DNA of 64,000 nucleotides from Variovorax sp. Its GTDB lineage: Bacteria > Pseudomonadota > Gammaproteobacteria > Burkholderiales > Burkholderiaceae_C. Below the pieces are notes generated by a model, which was not told the DNA's origin, made no database searches, and was given only the letters and a program-made list of their open reading frames with translations. This document shows positions 1 to 8,659 of this stretch, in pieces. Where the stretch lies: assembly GCA_025352265.1 (NCBI GenBank), contig JANXTS010000075.1, positions 1 to 64,000 of the forward strand. The letters are read 5' to 3'. Every line of letters starts with the position of its first letter. Position 1 is the first letter of the stretch. Position numbers and translations under genes: made by a program.

Positions 1-123
1 CTGGATCAGTCCGACCAACTCGGCCCACGGCACCACGACGTTCATCTCATCGAGGAATTCGCGCTTGCGTGTCCTCTTGGTAGAGAGCTCGAACCCACTG
101 GTGCCAAGGCTGATTTGAGTCAT
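1..123 (-). CDS. IS5-family transposase, N-terminal fragment (continues beyond window)
   Basis: Reading from ATG at 123 the frame is open to the window edge, giving 41 residues that begin MTQISLGTSGFELSTKRTRK and contain EFLDEMNVVVPWAELVGLI. The block 'KRTRKREFLDEM..VVPW..L..LI' is the typical N-terminal region of IS5-group DDE transposases (DUF772 region), which precedes the catalytic DDE domain. The catalytic core is off the window, so activity cannot be judged. Confidence 0.75.
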   Translation of the reverse strand, partial: MTQISLGTSGFELSTKRTRKREFLDEMNVVVPWAELVGLIQ

Positions 124-177
124 CTGTGGTCAACGTTCAGAAAGATGCTGCGGTGGACTTATGCAGACCATCCCTAG
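1..177 (-). mobile_element. IS5-family insertion sequence, one end (cut by window edge)
   Basis: The first 123 bases, read on the minus strand, encode the N-terminus of an IS5-type transposase. About 30-50 bases upstream of its start codon lies a candidate terminal inverted repeat, minus-strand GGGATGGTCTGCATAAGTCC (173 to 154), next to a CTAG at 174-177. IS5 elements commonly duplicate a short YTAR target such as CTAG, so the element probably ends near 173. The opposite end lies outside the window, so the inverted-repeat match cannot be tested here. The element borders the EPS locus. Confidence 0.6.
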
Positions 178-828
178 GGCTGTTTTTAAATTTCTATTTA
201 TTCACAAGCAATAATTTCAATGTCCATCGCATCAACATTAAACACAAACTTAAATACTGGTCTTTCACCTAATTCGGTTTAGCAACGTCACTCTCCACCG
301 TGATGTTTTTTCCAGTTGTATCGTTTTGATTTAATTAATTTGCACGCCACTCGATGGCAATTATTATTTTGGTGGCGCAGTACTGATTGATCCGCGCTCG
401 GGCGCACGGCTTGAAACATTCATTGGAAAAGGCAATCGCCCCTCCGTCACCCCCGGTGGTCGATCTCGCCGGGGTGGGTGTCTATGCGTGCGCCGCGCCA
501 CATGGTTTTCGTGCAACCCAAGTCAAGTAATTTCCGAAACCATCGACTAATGGACGTCGGACAAACGAAACGCTTTGGTTTACATTTGGCACAAAATGTA
601 AACTTAAGTTGTTATCGAGCACAGATCTTGCGCTGTTGTGGCGCCGTTTGCCCGGAATCACTACGCTATGACTCTCAAAATCTCCATGGGGCGCACCCTA
701 AGAAGCGTGACTGACCTGGTCACTCACACGACATCGACCCAAGTGGCCAGCGACCCCGGCTGTGCAGGCCTCGTACCGGCAGCAAGTCTGCCGGCCAACA
801 GCTTCGTTTGAACCCCCCCTAATCCAGC
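178..828. promoter_or_regulatory. Long AT-rich non-coding region upstream of the wzc-like gene
   Basis: About 650 bases between the IS end and the first EPS gene hold no convincing gene. The first 240 bases are clearly AT-richer than the surroundings. Visible structure: a 10-bp inverted repeat GTTTACATTT / AAATGTAAAC at 578-587 and 594-603, running directly into the palindrome AACTTAAGTT at 601-610, and a GC-rich hairpin CCCCGG / CCGGGG at 451-456 and 469-474. These are plausible operator or leader elements for EPS transcription. A 78-codon frame at 478-714 has no family resemblance and no ribosome binding site, and is not called. Confidence 0.4.
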
Positions 829-3111
829 ATGAGCCGTCCACCCATCACTTCAACTCCAGATGCCCGGCAGCGCGCGTTGGCGGCCTCCGGCGAGGCCATC
901 ATGATGGTCGATGCAGATGACGCGCCACGCCTTTCGGCTTACAGCGACATCCTGCTCGACCACAAATGGCTGATCAGCGGCATCGTTGCATTCGCCCTGC
1001 TGGTGGGCCTCGTCTACGTGACGCTGGCCACGCCGATCTACCGCGCCAACCTCCTGATTCAGATCGAAGACTCCGCTCCCGACAGCAAGAGTTTCTTGAA
1101 CGAGACCACCGGGTTGTTCGAGGTCAAAACGCCGCTCACCGGCGAACTTCAGGTCCTTGGTTCCCGCATGGTGTTGAATGCAGCAGCCGGCCAGGCAGAC
1201 CTCCAAGTCAGCGCCCAACCGCGCTATCTACCCCTAGTGGGCGCATGGCTCGCACGCCATGATGTGGGCCTTTCGATGCCCATTCTTGGCGGCTATGTGA
1301 CCGGGGCCGAGCGCATCGATGTGACTCGCTTCAATGTGCCTCCCTCACTGGAAGACACCGGTCCCTTCATCGTCACCACACAAGGCGGGGGCCGCTATAC
1401 AGTGCGCCACGAAATGCTCGAAGCGCCGCTCAACGGCGTACTTGGGCAACCGCTGCGCTACACCTTGTCCGATGGCGTCCTGGACATTCAACTGAGCCAG
1501 TTAGCAGGCAGACCTGGCGCCAAGTTCACTGTTTTTGTGTCGTCTCGCGATCGCGCCATTGAGCAGCTGCAGGGGCGCCTGCAGCTGGCTGAACAAGGCC
1601 GGCAGTCCAACGTGATCGGTGTGAGCCTCGAAGATAGCAACCGTCTGCGACTGGCCCGTGTTCTCGATGCGATTGGGGAGCAATACGTAAAGCAGAACAT
1701 GGCGCGCAAATCGGCCGAGGCCGAAAAAACTCTCGCCTTTCTCGATGCGCAGCTTCCGACGTTTGAAAATCAGCTCAAAACCTCTGAAGACGCGTTCGCG
1801 CGCTTTCGAAATCAAAACGGAACAATCGCGTTCGACGAAGAAGCAAAAGTCTGGCTGAAAAAGACAGCCGATTTGCAGAGCACGCTACTTGATCTGCAAC
1901 AGAAGCGTCGTGAGGCCGAACCATTGTTTTCGGACCAGAGCAACAAGGTTCAGACATTAGACAAGCAGATCGGTGCGGTGCAGAGCGAATTAGGCTCCAT
2001 TAATACGCGAATCGCAGGAATGCCTAATATTCAGCGTGACGCATTGCGACTGGAGCGCGAAGTGCGCGTCAATAGCGCACTCTATCAATCTATGCAAAAC
2101 AATGCATTGCAAATGCGATTATTGAAAGAGGGCAAGATCGGCAATGTGCGGCTACTTGATAAAGCTGCCGTGTCCAAAGTGCCGGTCAAGCCGCAGAAGC
2201 TTCTGGTGCTCGCTTTCGCATTGATGATGGGAATTTTGATTGGACCTGCGATTGCGTTGGTGCGCACGCGCTCCAGGCCTGGCGTGCATAGTCCGAACGA
2301 AATCGAACTCCAAACTGGTTTGGAAGTTTATGCAGTGGTCCCTCACAGCCCTGAGCAACTTCTGCTCGATCAAGGACTAAACAAGGCGACTGCTGGTAAC
2401 TTGTTAGCTGATATCTATCCTCATAGCCATCCAGTAGAGATTTTGCGAGGCTTGCGTGTCGGTCTCAAGATTTCAATGGCAGCGGCAGCCAACAACCGCA
2501 TCCTTATCACAGGAGCCACGCCTGGAATCGGTAAAAGCTTTATAGCCAGTAACTTTGCGCTGTTGCTTGCACAAACGGGCAAGCGAGTGCTACTTGTTAA
2601 CGCAGATCTTCGCAAAAGGGTACCCTTCGGAGCATTCGGACTTAAACAGGAAGGAGGTCTTTCGGAATTGTTGTCCGGAAGGCTCAATGTACAGCAGGTT
2701 ATCCACAATCAAGTCCGTCCTAACCTTGACGTCTTAACTACTGGCAAACTGCCGAAAATGCCTGCTGATATGCTGGAGTCGAACGCATTCCTCTTAGCGC
2801 TCGACATGCTTTCTGCGCGCTACGACCATTTGGTAATCGACACCGCGCCAGTGCTTGTGGCGGCAGATGCTGCGGCGGTAGGGCCCGCGTGCGGCGTAGT
2901 ACTACTTGTAGCTCGGGCCGAGAAAACTCAAATGGGAGAACTCAACGAGAGCATGCGCCGGCTAGCCCAAGCCGGCGCGCCGATCAATGGTGTGTTGTTC
3001 AATGGAATGAACTTCAATCGAAGGTATAACGGAGACTACGGCTATAGCCACCGGCTCTACCAACATGCTGCACACCAGTATGCCGTCCACGCTAATCCGA
3101 GAATTCTTTAG
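829..3111 (+). CDS. Wzc-like polysaccharide co-polymerase / tyrosine autokinase
   Basis: Inner-membrane protein that regulates chain length and export of EPS and autophosphorylates on tyrosine (BY-kinase). An N-terminal Wzz-type region has a first membrane helix at about residues 48-66 and a long periplasmic coiled-coil part. A second helix at about 457-478 (LLVLAFALMMGILIG) leads into the cytoplasmic kinase. Walker A is GATPGIGKS at 562-570, Walker A' is VLLVNADLRK near 587-596, and Walker B is HLVIDTAP near 666-673. The C-terminus carries a tyrosine cluster (RRYNGDYGYSHRLYQ, then QYAV), the expected autophosphorylation site. The 760-residue length fits the fused Proteobacterial type. It is first in a plus-strand unit, 12 bases before the next gene. 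No clear Shine-Dalgarno precedes ATG 829; ATG 901 is an alternative start. Confidence 0.88.
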   Translation: MSRPPITSTPDARQRALAASGEAIMMVDADDAPRLSAYSDILLDHKWLISGIVAFALLVGLVYVTLATPIYRANLLIQIEDSAPDSKSFLNETTGLFEVKTPLTGELQVLGSRMVLNAAAGQADLQVSAQPRYLPLVGAWLARHDVGLSMPILGGYVTGAERIDVTRFNVPPSLEDTGPFIVTTQGGGRYTVRHEMLEAPLNGVLGQPLRYTLSDGVLDIQLSQLAGRPGAKFTVFVSSRDRAIEQLQGRLQLAEQGRQSNVIGVSLEDSNRLRLARVLDAIGEQYVKQNMARKSAEAEKTLAFLDAQLPTFENQLKTSEDAFARFRNQNGTIAFDEEAKVWLKKTADLQSTLLDLQQKRREAEPLFSDQSNKVQTLDKQIGAVQSELGSINTRIAGMPNIQRDALRLEREVRVNSALYQSMQNNALQMRLLKEGKIGNVRLLDKAAVSKVPVKPQKLLVLAFALMMGILIGPAIALVRTRSRPGVHSPNEIELQTGLEVYAVVPHSPEQLLLDQGLNKATAGNLLADIYPHSHPVEILRGLRVGLKISMAAAANNRILITGATPGIGKSFIASNFALLLAQTGKRVLLVNADLRKRVPFGAFGLKQEGGLSELLSGRLNVQQVIHNQVRPNLDVLTTGKLPKMPADMLESNAFLLALDMLSARYDHLVIDTAPVLVAADAAAVGPACGVVLLVARAEKTQMGELNESMRRLAQAGAPINGVLFNGMNFNRRYNGDYGYSHRLYQHAAHQYAVHANPRIL

Positions 3112-3123
3112 AGGCTTGCGAAT

Positions 3124-4359
3124 ATGAGTACGGTGGCTACAAAGGGCGACGGTCATATTGGACGGATAAATACACCAGAAACCGAGCGAGAATTAACTGC
3201 CATTAAGACGTTTAACCGTCCGTCGGCCTATGTCCATCTTGACTACGGACGCAATCCGGACACATGGGCTAAGGCGTACCAAAAAGGCATTGTGCTCGAA
3301 GAACAACCGTATGGGTATCACTGGGCTCAGACTTGGGTTAATCTCAATTATTCTGCTGATGCTCCCGAGCCAAAGGCGGTGACCTTGCTTCGTCGCGGTC
3401 TCAAGTTTTTGTTTGGCTTCGATCTAATACACGCATTTCGCAATCGCAGATGTGCCGATTCGGCCGACGTCATATGGACCCACACGGAGGGTGAGTATCT
3501 TGCAGATGCCTTGCTGATGAAGTTACACCTGATGAAGCGGATTCCGCTCGTTGGACAGAGTGTTTGGTTATGGGACAAATGGCCGAAATGGAGCCCTTTG
3601 CGCAAACGCTTCCATCATTGGCTGCTCGAAGAGGTGACCGTAGCGACAACTCACAGCGCATTGAACTCGAAACTTGGCACTGAAGTGCTGGGGCGCTCAG
3701 TTATTAAAGTTCCCTTTGGTATCGAGCCGACATTCGAGGTACCAGTTTCGCAACCTCGGGCTGATGGCAGGCTGCGAGTGGTTGCACCTGGGAACGACCG
3801 GCACAGAGACTGGGACACACTAAAGAAAGTCGCCCGCGACAATTCGGACATAGAGATCGTCGTGCTCTCTAAGCGTCGGCGGGCAAGTCGACTGGTATCC
3901 GCTGACGTTCCAAACTTCGTCGTGCGCAGCGCTGTCGGCATCAAGGATCTCATAGCCGCCTACACTGACGCAGATGTCGTGGCAGTTCCGCTCCTAGGCA
4001 ACCTGCACGCTTCCGGGATTACCGTGGCAATGGAAAGCATTAACGCTGGCCGTCCCGTGGTACTTACCCGTACTGGCGGTATTGAAGATTACTTTGGGGG
4101 CACGGCTCATTATGTAGAGCCGGGCGATACGATCGGATTGGCGACTGCCATTCGGGCGGCTGCAGTGGTCGGTCGAGATCGCGACCTTCAAATTGCAAGG
4201 CGATCCCATCTGACAAATGCCGGCCTCATGATCAAAGATTTTGGCTTGCGCCATGTGTTGCTCACGCGGCTCGCTTTAGGCATCAGCACTCCTGAAGAAG
4301 ACATCGCAATCTCTTGTTTTGCACCTGTCGTTCTCGAACATTGGCATTACCCCGAATGA
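3124..4359 (+). CDS. GT-B fold glycosyltransferase (GT1/GT4-like)
   Basis: Predicted cytoplasmic glycosyltransferase of 411 residues that adds a sugar to the lipid-linked EPS repeat unit. The N-terminal half is an acceptor-type Rossmann domain. The C-terminal half has the nucleotide-sugar domain with DADVVAVPLLGNLHASGITV followed by AMESINAGRPVVLTRTGG, a GT4-like E(x)7E-type region (AMESINAG..), and a glycine-rich turn. It starts 12 bases after the wzc-like gene, and its stop overlaps the next start (ATGA at 4356-4359), so the genes are co-transcribed and probably translationally coupled. Donor and acceptor sugars cannot be read from the sequence. Confidence 0.75.
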   Translation: MSTVATKGDGHIGRINTPETERELTAIKTFNRPSAYVHLDYGRNPDTWAKAYQKGIVLEEQPYGYHWAQTWVNLNYSADAPEPKAVTLLRRGLKFLFGFDLIHAFRNRRCADSADVIWTHTEGEYLADALLMKLHLMKRIPLVGQSVWLWDKWPKWSPLRKRFHHWLLEEVTVATTHSALNSKLGTEVLGRSVIKVPFGIEPTFEVPVSQPRADGRLRVVAPGNDRHRDWDTLKKVARDNSDIEIVVLSKRRRASRLVSADVPNFVVRSAVGIKDLIAAYTDADVVAVPLLGNLHASGITVAMESINAGRPVVLTRTGGIEDYFGGTAHYVEPGDTIGLATAIRAAAVVGRDRDLQIARRSHLTNAGLMIKDFGLRHVLLTRLALGISTPEEDIAISCFAPVVLEHWHYPE

Positions 4360-5252
4360 AAACCAATGCCAACGAGCATATCGTTGTCGGCATCGCTACT
4401 GCCGGCCGGCGAGATGTACTCGACAAAATGCTCTGGCAATTGACTTTGCAACACAAACTGCCTGACCGCGTAATTATTTGCCCTGCTAACGATCACGATT
4501 TCGATGAATCGATAATCTCGAAGTTGCCCTATCCAATTGAAGTCGTGCGCGGCGCGCGCGGACTTTGTGCACAGCGAAACCTGATACTTAAAAAAATCTC
4601 TAACGGTGGTCTAGTTGTTTTTTTTGACGATGACTTTTATCCGGCAGGAGATTTTTTGGAAAAGACAATCAGCTGTTTTTTGGCCTCGCCAGATTTTGTC
4701 GCAATGACAGGGATAGTCATCATGGATGGGGCTTTGGGCCCTGGTATAGAGCACGACGAAGCGCTGAGAATTTTGAATTCAGACAGTGAATGCACTGATC
4801 TCACACCAAGTACTATTTACAACGTCTATGGTTGCAATATGGCATTTCGCGTATCAAATATTCAAAATTCCAATGCGGCTTTCGACGAGAATCTTCCGCT
4901 CTATTCATGGTTGGAAGACATTGATTTTTCAAGATTAATGTCTGCCGAGGGTGCCATAGGACAGAGTCGATCGCTTCGAGGTGTGCACTTGGCCACTAAA
5001 CGCGGCCGAACCTCTGGAGTGCGCTTTGGCTACTCGCAGATTGCCAATCCCATATATTTAGCTAAAAAGGGAACGTTCGCATGGTCACGTGCTTTCTCTC
5101 AAATGTGCCGCAATATGGCTGCGAATCTTGCGCGTTGCGTAAACCCGGAACCCTGGGTTGATCGTCGGGGTCGACTTAAAGGAAATCTTGCCGCCATCAG
5201 CGACTTGATTAGAGGCCGACTCCATCCGCGGAGAATTTTGGACGTTAGCTGA
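4356..5252 (+). CDS. Family 2 glycosyltransferase (EPS), copy A
   Basis: GT-A fold glycosyltransferase of 298 residues. The start at ATG 4356 gives an ATGA overlap with the preceding gene and a protein beginning MKTNANEHIVVGIATAGRR; an upstream in-frame start at 4314 would only add overlap. Visible motifs: the N-terminal IATAGRR donor-binding strand, ICPANDHDFD, the metal-binding VVFFDDDFYPAG near residue 88-99, and LYSWLEDIDFSR as the acceptor-side ED motif. It is strikingly similar to the protein at 6496-7395 on the other strand (shared YGCNMA, WLEDxDFSR, LRGVHL, GYSQxANPxYLA, EPWVDRRGRL). Base composition here is visibly AT-richer than in the housekeeping genes of the window. It converges on the next gene with a gap of only 13 bases. 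Confidence 0.85.
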   Translation: MKTNANEHIVVGIATAGRRDVLDKMLWQLTLQHKLPDRVIICPANDHDFDESIISKLPYPIEVVRGARGLCAQRNLILKKISNGGLVVFFDDDFYPAGDFLEKTISCFLASPDFVAMTGIVIMDGALGPGIEHDEALRILNSDSECTDLTPSTIYNVYGCNMAFRVSNIQNSNAAFDENLPLYSWLEDIDFSRLMSAEGAIGQSRSLRGVHLATKRGRTSGVRFGYSQIANPIYLAKKGTFAWSRAFSQMCRNMAANLARCVNPEPWVDRRGRLKGNLAAISDLIRGRLHPRRILDVS

Positions 5253-5265
5253 AAAGCACTAGACT

Positions 5266-6432
5266 CTATGCTGAGTAGCTCTTAACATCTTCAAGAATCG
5301 TGCGGAGGCCGGTGCGCTGCCGTTCATTCCAGAATCTGGAGCATTCAAAGGCTTGGGCGCCCTTTGTAACTCTGGAGCTCTCATCTAGACACATTTTGAT
5401 TACGGCCGCTGCAAATGCCGTCGCGTCGTCATCATCGATGACCTCCACGCATTGAACCATGTCGTGTGGTAATCCTTCTACTCCACGGACAGTACTAATT
5501 ACCGGTAAACCCAGTGCCATAGCGTCGATCAACTTAATCTTCAGACCGGTGCCAGCCCGAATAGGATTTATCAAGATCGGCCCTTTTTCGAACAGATCGA
5601 CAAGGTTGTCCACCTTGCCCAAAGAGATCACACCTTCTTTACCTTGGAGGATGTTGCATATAGACCCACCTACATACAGCTTGAAGTCTGGAACTTCTTT
5701 CAAGATGACTGGCAGAACGTCATTGACGAAGTAGAGTATTGAAATTATGTTTGCTTCGAATAACGATCCGACAAATGAAGCAGCGCAATTTTGTGTGAGG
5801 ACGGCCCGCGCGGAGGAAGTAGTGATGTGGCCAATTGTCGCCACCTTGTCCACGTTCGCACGCGGAAGTATTGACCTAAAGTAGTTGGCTTCTTTATCTT
5901 GAATGGCGATAATTTTGTCTGCACGATTCAAGCCTTTCGATTCTGCTTCAGCTGTCAATTCATTGAAAAACGCATCTTGCGTATCGATAATTTTGTAGAT
6001 AGATGAGTTCAATGAGTCCAATATCGCAGAAAAATGAACATAGACGATGATTGCCGCCTGAGGCTGCCAAAATTTAAAACATTCGTTGATGGAGGTTGTG
6101 ATTTCTCGCTCAAACAAATAATCTGGACTATTTTGTAGCACGGCTTTTCTTTTTAATTTCTTATACAGTTTGTAGTGAATCGAGTAAAAAGATTTTTTTG
6201 CAACATCTCTTATTCGCGCCAGCGGCGTGAATTTAATTTGTACGAATCTGTGTGCCCCTACCAGTTCAACATGTTTTTCTTCATCGAATGCAGCAAGCTG
6301 TCGAGATGGAATGAGTATGAAAAATACCTCGCATCCCATTGCATGGAGCGCTTGCACAAGACTCAGGACTCTTGCCCGATTCCCGCCGGTGGTGGGAAAC
6401 ATCGGAATTTTGGAGACGATCGCAATGCGCAT
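5266..6432 (-). CDS. GT4-like glycosyltransferase (EPS)
   Basis: Predicted cytoplasmic GT-B glycosyltransferase, last gene of the minus-strand EPS unit. From ATG 6432 it has 388 residues beginning MRIAIVSKIPMFPTTGGNRA, whose GGNRAR loop is the usual GT4 N-terminal glycine-rich turn. A GTG at 6453 would add seven residues; neither start has a strong Shine-Dalgarno. The C-terminal domain has ILINPIRAGTGLKIKLIDAM then ALGLPVISTVRGVEGL, the pattern of GT4 proteins in which the E(x)7E region is replaced by GTGLKIKLID. The gene is AT-rich with many rare-looking codons, consistent with horizontal origin. Substrate unknown. Confidence 0.75.
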   Translation of the reverse strand: MRIAIVSKIPMFPTTGGNRARVLSLVQALHAMGCEVFFILIPSRQLAAFDEEKHVELVGAHRFVQIKFTPLARIRDVAKKSFYSIHYKLYKKLKRKAVLQNSPDYLFEREITTSINECFKFWQPQAAIIVYVHFSAILDSLNSSIYKIIDTQDAFFNELTAEAESKGLNRADKIIAIQDKEANYFRSILPRANVDKVATIGHITTSSARAVLTQNCAASFVGSLFEANIISILYFVNDVLPVILKEVPDFKLYVGGSICNILQGKEGVISLGKVDNLVDLFEKGPILINPIRAGTGLKIKLIDAMALGLPVISTVRGVEGLPHDMVQCVEVIDDDDATAFAAAVIKMCLDESSRVTKGAQAFECSRFWNERQRTGLRTILEDVKSYSA

Positions 6433-6495
6433 GTTATTTGCCGTGTTTTCCACAAGAGCGACGAGTGATCGGTACAGTAGTCTAGGGGGCTGACG

Positions 6496-7395
6496 CTACG
6501 CACTCACGGCTCTTTCCGGACACATTGCCCCTGCGACTAAATCGCGGAGCGCTCGCATATTTCCATGCAAACGTCCGCGCCTATCAACCCATGGCTCAGG
6601 GGAAAAGCTCCTGAAAGCATTGGCCAGCAGATTTCTCGCAATCTGCTTCAGCGCGCGAGGCCAGTGCATGGTGCCCTTGCGCGCGAGATACAAAGGGTTC
6701 GCTACCTGGGAATAGCCCAGACGTCGTCCGGGACTGCGGCCCGATCGCTTGGTACCAAGATGAACACCCCGAAGGCGCGCCGCTTGAACGATTTCTCCGT
6801 ATGACGCGAGCTGTCTTGAGAAATCCACGTCCTCGAGCCATGCGTAGAGCGGAAGCCGTTCATCGAAGCGAATTCGATTGTTGCGCACGACCTGCATTCG
6901 AACGGCCATATTGCATCCGTATCCGTTGTATGCCGGCACCAAGGTTGTTGTCTCGCTGTTCGGCTCGGATTCTTTGAGAATGATTAAGCCATCTGCATGC
7001 CCAAGGCCAGGACCGATGATTCCATCCGCCAGGACTTTGCCTGTCGTCACCACGACAGTCGGATGCACGGTGAACAGCAGTCCAACCTCTTCAACGTAGT
7101 CGTTCGCAGGCAAAAAATCATCGTCGAAGAAAATCACAATGTCGGCTGCCGTGGTGTCGAGCAGCACGTTTCGCTGAGCAGAAGATCCCACCGGCCCGCG
7201 CAAGACGCGAACTTTTCCAGGGTAATCCTGCAAGCAAGCCAAATCGAAATCTTCGTCCCGCGCAGGACAAATTAGCAGCTCGTCAGCGATGCGCGATTGT
7301 TTGGCCAGGAGGACGATCGTTTCCGCGATCACTTCCCTCCGTCCTGCAGTGGCAATGGCAATGGCGATTTTCAGGGGAACAGTCTCTGAGTTCAT
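6496..7395 (-). CDS. Family 2 glycosyltransferase (EPS), copy B
   Basis: GT-A glycosyltransferase of 299 residues, paralogous along its whole length to the protein at 4356-5252. It begins with AIAIATAGRREVI, then LLICPARDEDFD, the metal-binding VIFFDDDFLPAND near residue 89-101, GYGCNMAVR, and LYAWLEDVDFSRQLASYGEI as the acceptor-side ED motif. It ends with the shared EPWVDRRGRLHGN block. It lies between two GT4 genes in the minus-strand EPS unit, 63 bases upstream of the 5266 gene. Two such related enzymes in one repeat-unit pathway suggest they add similar sugars at different steps; that is inference. Confidence 0.85.
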   Translation of the reverse strand: MNSETVPLKIAIAIATAGRREVIAETIVLLAKQSRIADELLICPARDEDFDLACLQDYPGKVRVLRGPVGSSAQRNVLLDTTAADIVIFFDDDFLPANDYVEEVGLLFTVHPTVVVTTGKVLADGIIGPGLGHADGLIILKESEPNSETTTLVPAYNGYGCNMAVRMQVVRNNRIRFDERLPLYAWLEDVDFSRQLASYGEIVQAARLRGVHLGTKRSGRSPGRRLGYSQVANPLYLARKGTMHWPRALKQIARNLLANAFRSFSPEPWVDRRGRLHGNMRALRDLVAGAMCPERAVSA

Positions 7396-7482
7396 GAAAA
7401 AGAAAAGATGCTGCGTTGCAGGCGCATGTTTGTAAGTAGGGAACAGGACATATCAACATCGACTGGATCAGCGCGCAATCGG

Positions 7483-8646
7483 TCAGGGTTTACCCAGCAC
7501 TATTTTGAGCAACCGATGTGCCGCCTTTTCCCATGTGAACTGAGCAGCGTGCGCTCGTCCACGTCGCTGCATCTCGGCGCGCAGCAGGCTGTCGTTGCAC
7601 AGGCGGACAATCTGCTGCTCCCATTGCACCGGGTCCAGCGGATCGGCCCACAGTGCAGCATCGCCGCACACTTCGGGTAGTGCGCCGCAGGGCGAAAGGA
7701 TTGCCGGACACCCCAGTGCCATCGCCTCCAGCGGTGGCAGACCGAAGCCTTCCGTCGTGGAGGGAAAGGCCAACGCCTTGGCCTGCTCCAGCAGCCCGAC
7801 CAGTTGCTCGTCGCTGATAAATCCGAGAAATTTGACGTTGGGGGAAACGATGTGACCATGACTCTCAAAGTCCTCACGTGTCGCCGAACCAAACAGAGCG
7901 AGAGTGACGTCACGCAACGCTGGTGACCCAAAAGCCTTCAGGAGAACCTGAATATTTTTATGAGGCTGGACGTTGGCGAGCGCTACGACATAGCGGCTTC
8001 CAGCCAAGCCGAACGCCGCCACTTTCGTCGAATCAGGAACAAGCCGAAGCACGTGGTCGCAGCCGTTGTGTATCACCCGAATACGCGCTGATGTAGCGAC
8101 CCTGAAATGGTCCAGTTGCTCTCGCGAAAACTGCGACACAGTGAGTAATGCCGTATTGCGTTTACCCAGCCAGGGCAACACGAGTCGATACCAAGTGCGA
8201 AAAGCAAAGGAGTACGATTCGGGCGACAGGTATACCTGTGCATCATGAACCATGGTGAACGCATCTTTGTGAAGCACCGGCCCCGTGTTGCAAAAGTTGA
8301 TCAAGGTGTCGCCTTTGATGCGCCGGGGCAAAACGAGTTGCTCCCAAAACGCCCCATTCAGCTTGCGCATAAAAGAGCCCATTTCGCTGGACCCATCGTT
8401 CAATTCAACTCGAATATGCGAAAGCGGAAGGTCACCGTGCTGCCCTGCAGGCATGATCACACGGCACGACACAGCAGCCGCAAGCACGGGATTGTCCGCA
8501 AGTGCTTTGTCAAGGGCCCGCAGGAGTTCGCGAGCTACACGGTTGACTCCGGATCGACTGGTTCTCGGCTGAAGGAACTTGCCGTTGATGGCAAGCCTTG
8601 TTACGGCAGCGCCCTTTGCGCCTGTGTCATTGAGGCTTCTTGGCAT
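7483..8646 (-). CDS. GT4 family glycosyltransferase (mannosyltransferase-like)
   Basis: GT-B glycosyltransferase of 387 residues. The frame is open further upstream, but ATG 8646 is chosen because it lies 13 bases after the flippase stop and gives the usual N-terminus, TRLAINGKFLQPRTSRSGVN, with the GT4 Gly/Ser turn. Downstream features: VHDAQVYLSPESYS, SQFSREQLDHF, then the nucleotide-sugar domain with YVVALANVQPHKN and the diagnostic E(x)7E motif in STTEGFGLPPLEAMALGCP near residue 300. Most like WbaZ/WbdB-type mannosyl- or rhamnosyltransferases of O-antigen and EPS clusters; the exact sugar is not determinable. Confidence 0.8.
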   Translation of the reverse strand: MPRSLNDTGAKGAAVTRLAINGKFLQPRTSRSGVNRVARELLRALDKALADNPVLAAAVSCRVIMPAGQHGDLPLSHIRVELNDGSSEMGSFMRKLNGAFWEQLVLPRRIKGDTLINFCNTGPVLHKDAFTMVHDAQVYLSPESYSFAFRTWYRLVLPWLGKRNTALLTVSQFSREQLDHFRVATSARIRVIHNGCDHVLRLVPDSTKVAAFGLAGSRYVVALANVQPHKNIQVLLKAFGSPALRDVTLALFGSATREDFESHGHIVSPNVKFLGFISDEQLVGLLEQAKALAFPSTTEGFGLPPLEAMALGCPAILSPCGALPEVCGDAALWADPLDPVQWEQQIVRLCNDSLLRAEMQRRGRAHAAQFTWEKAAHRLLKIVLGKP

Positions 8647-8659
8647 CGATTTCAGGACT

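Noticed and set aside
478-714. 78-codon frame upstream of the wzc-like gene
   Set aside because: No ribosome binding site, no family resemblance, and it spans the palindromes of the leader region.
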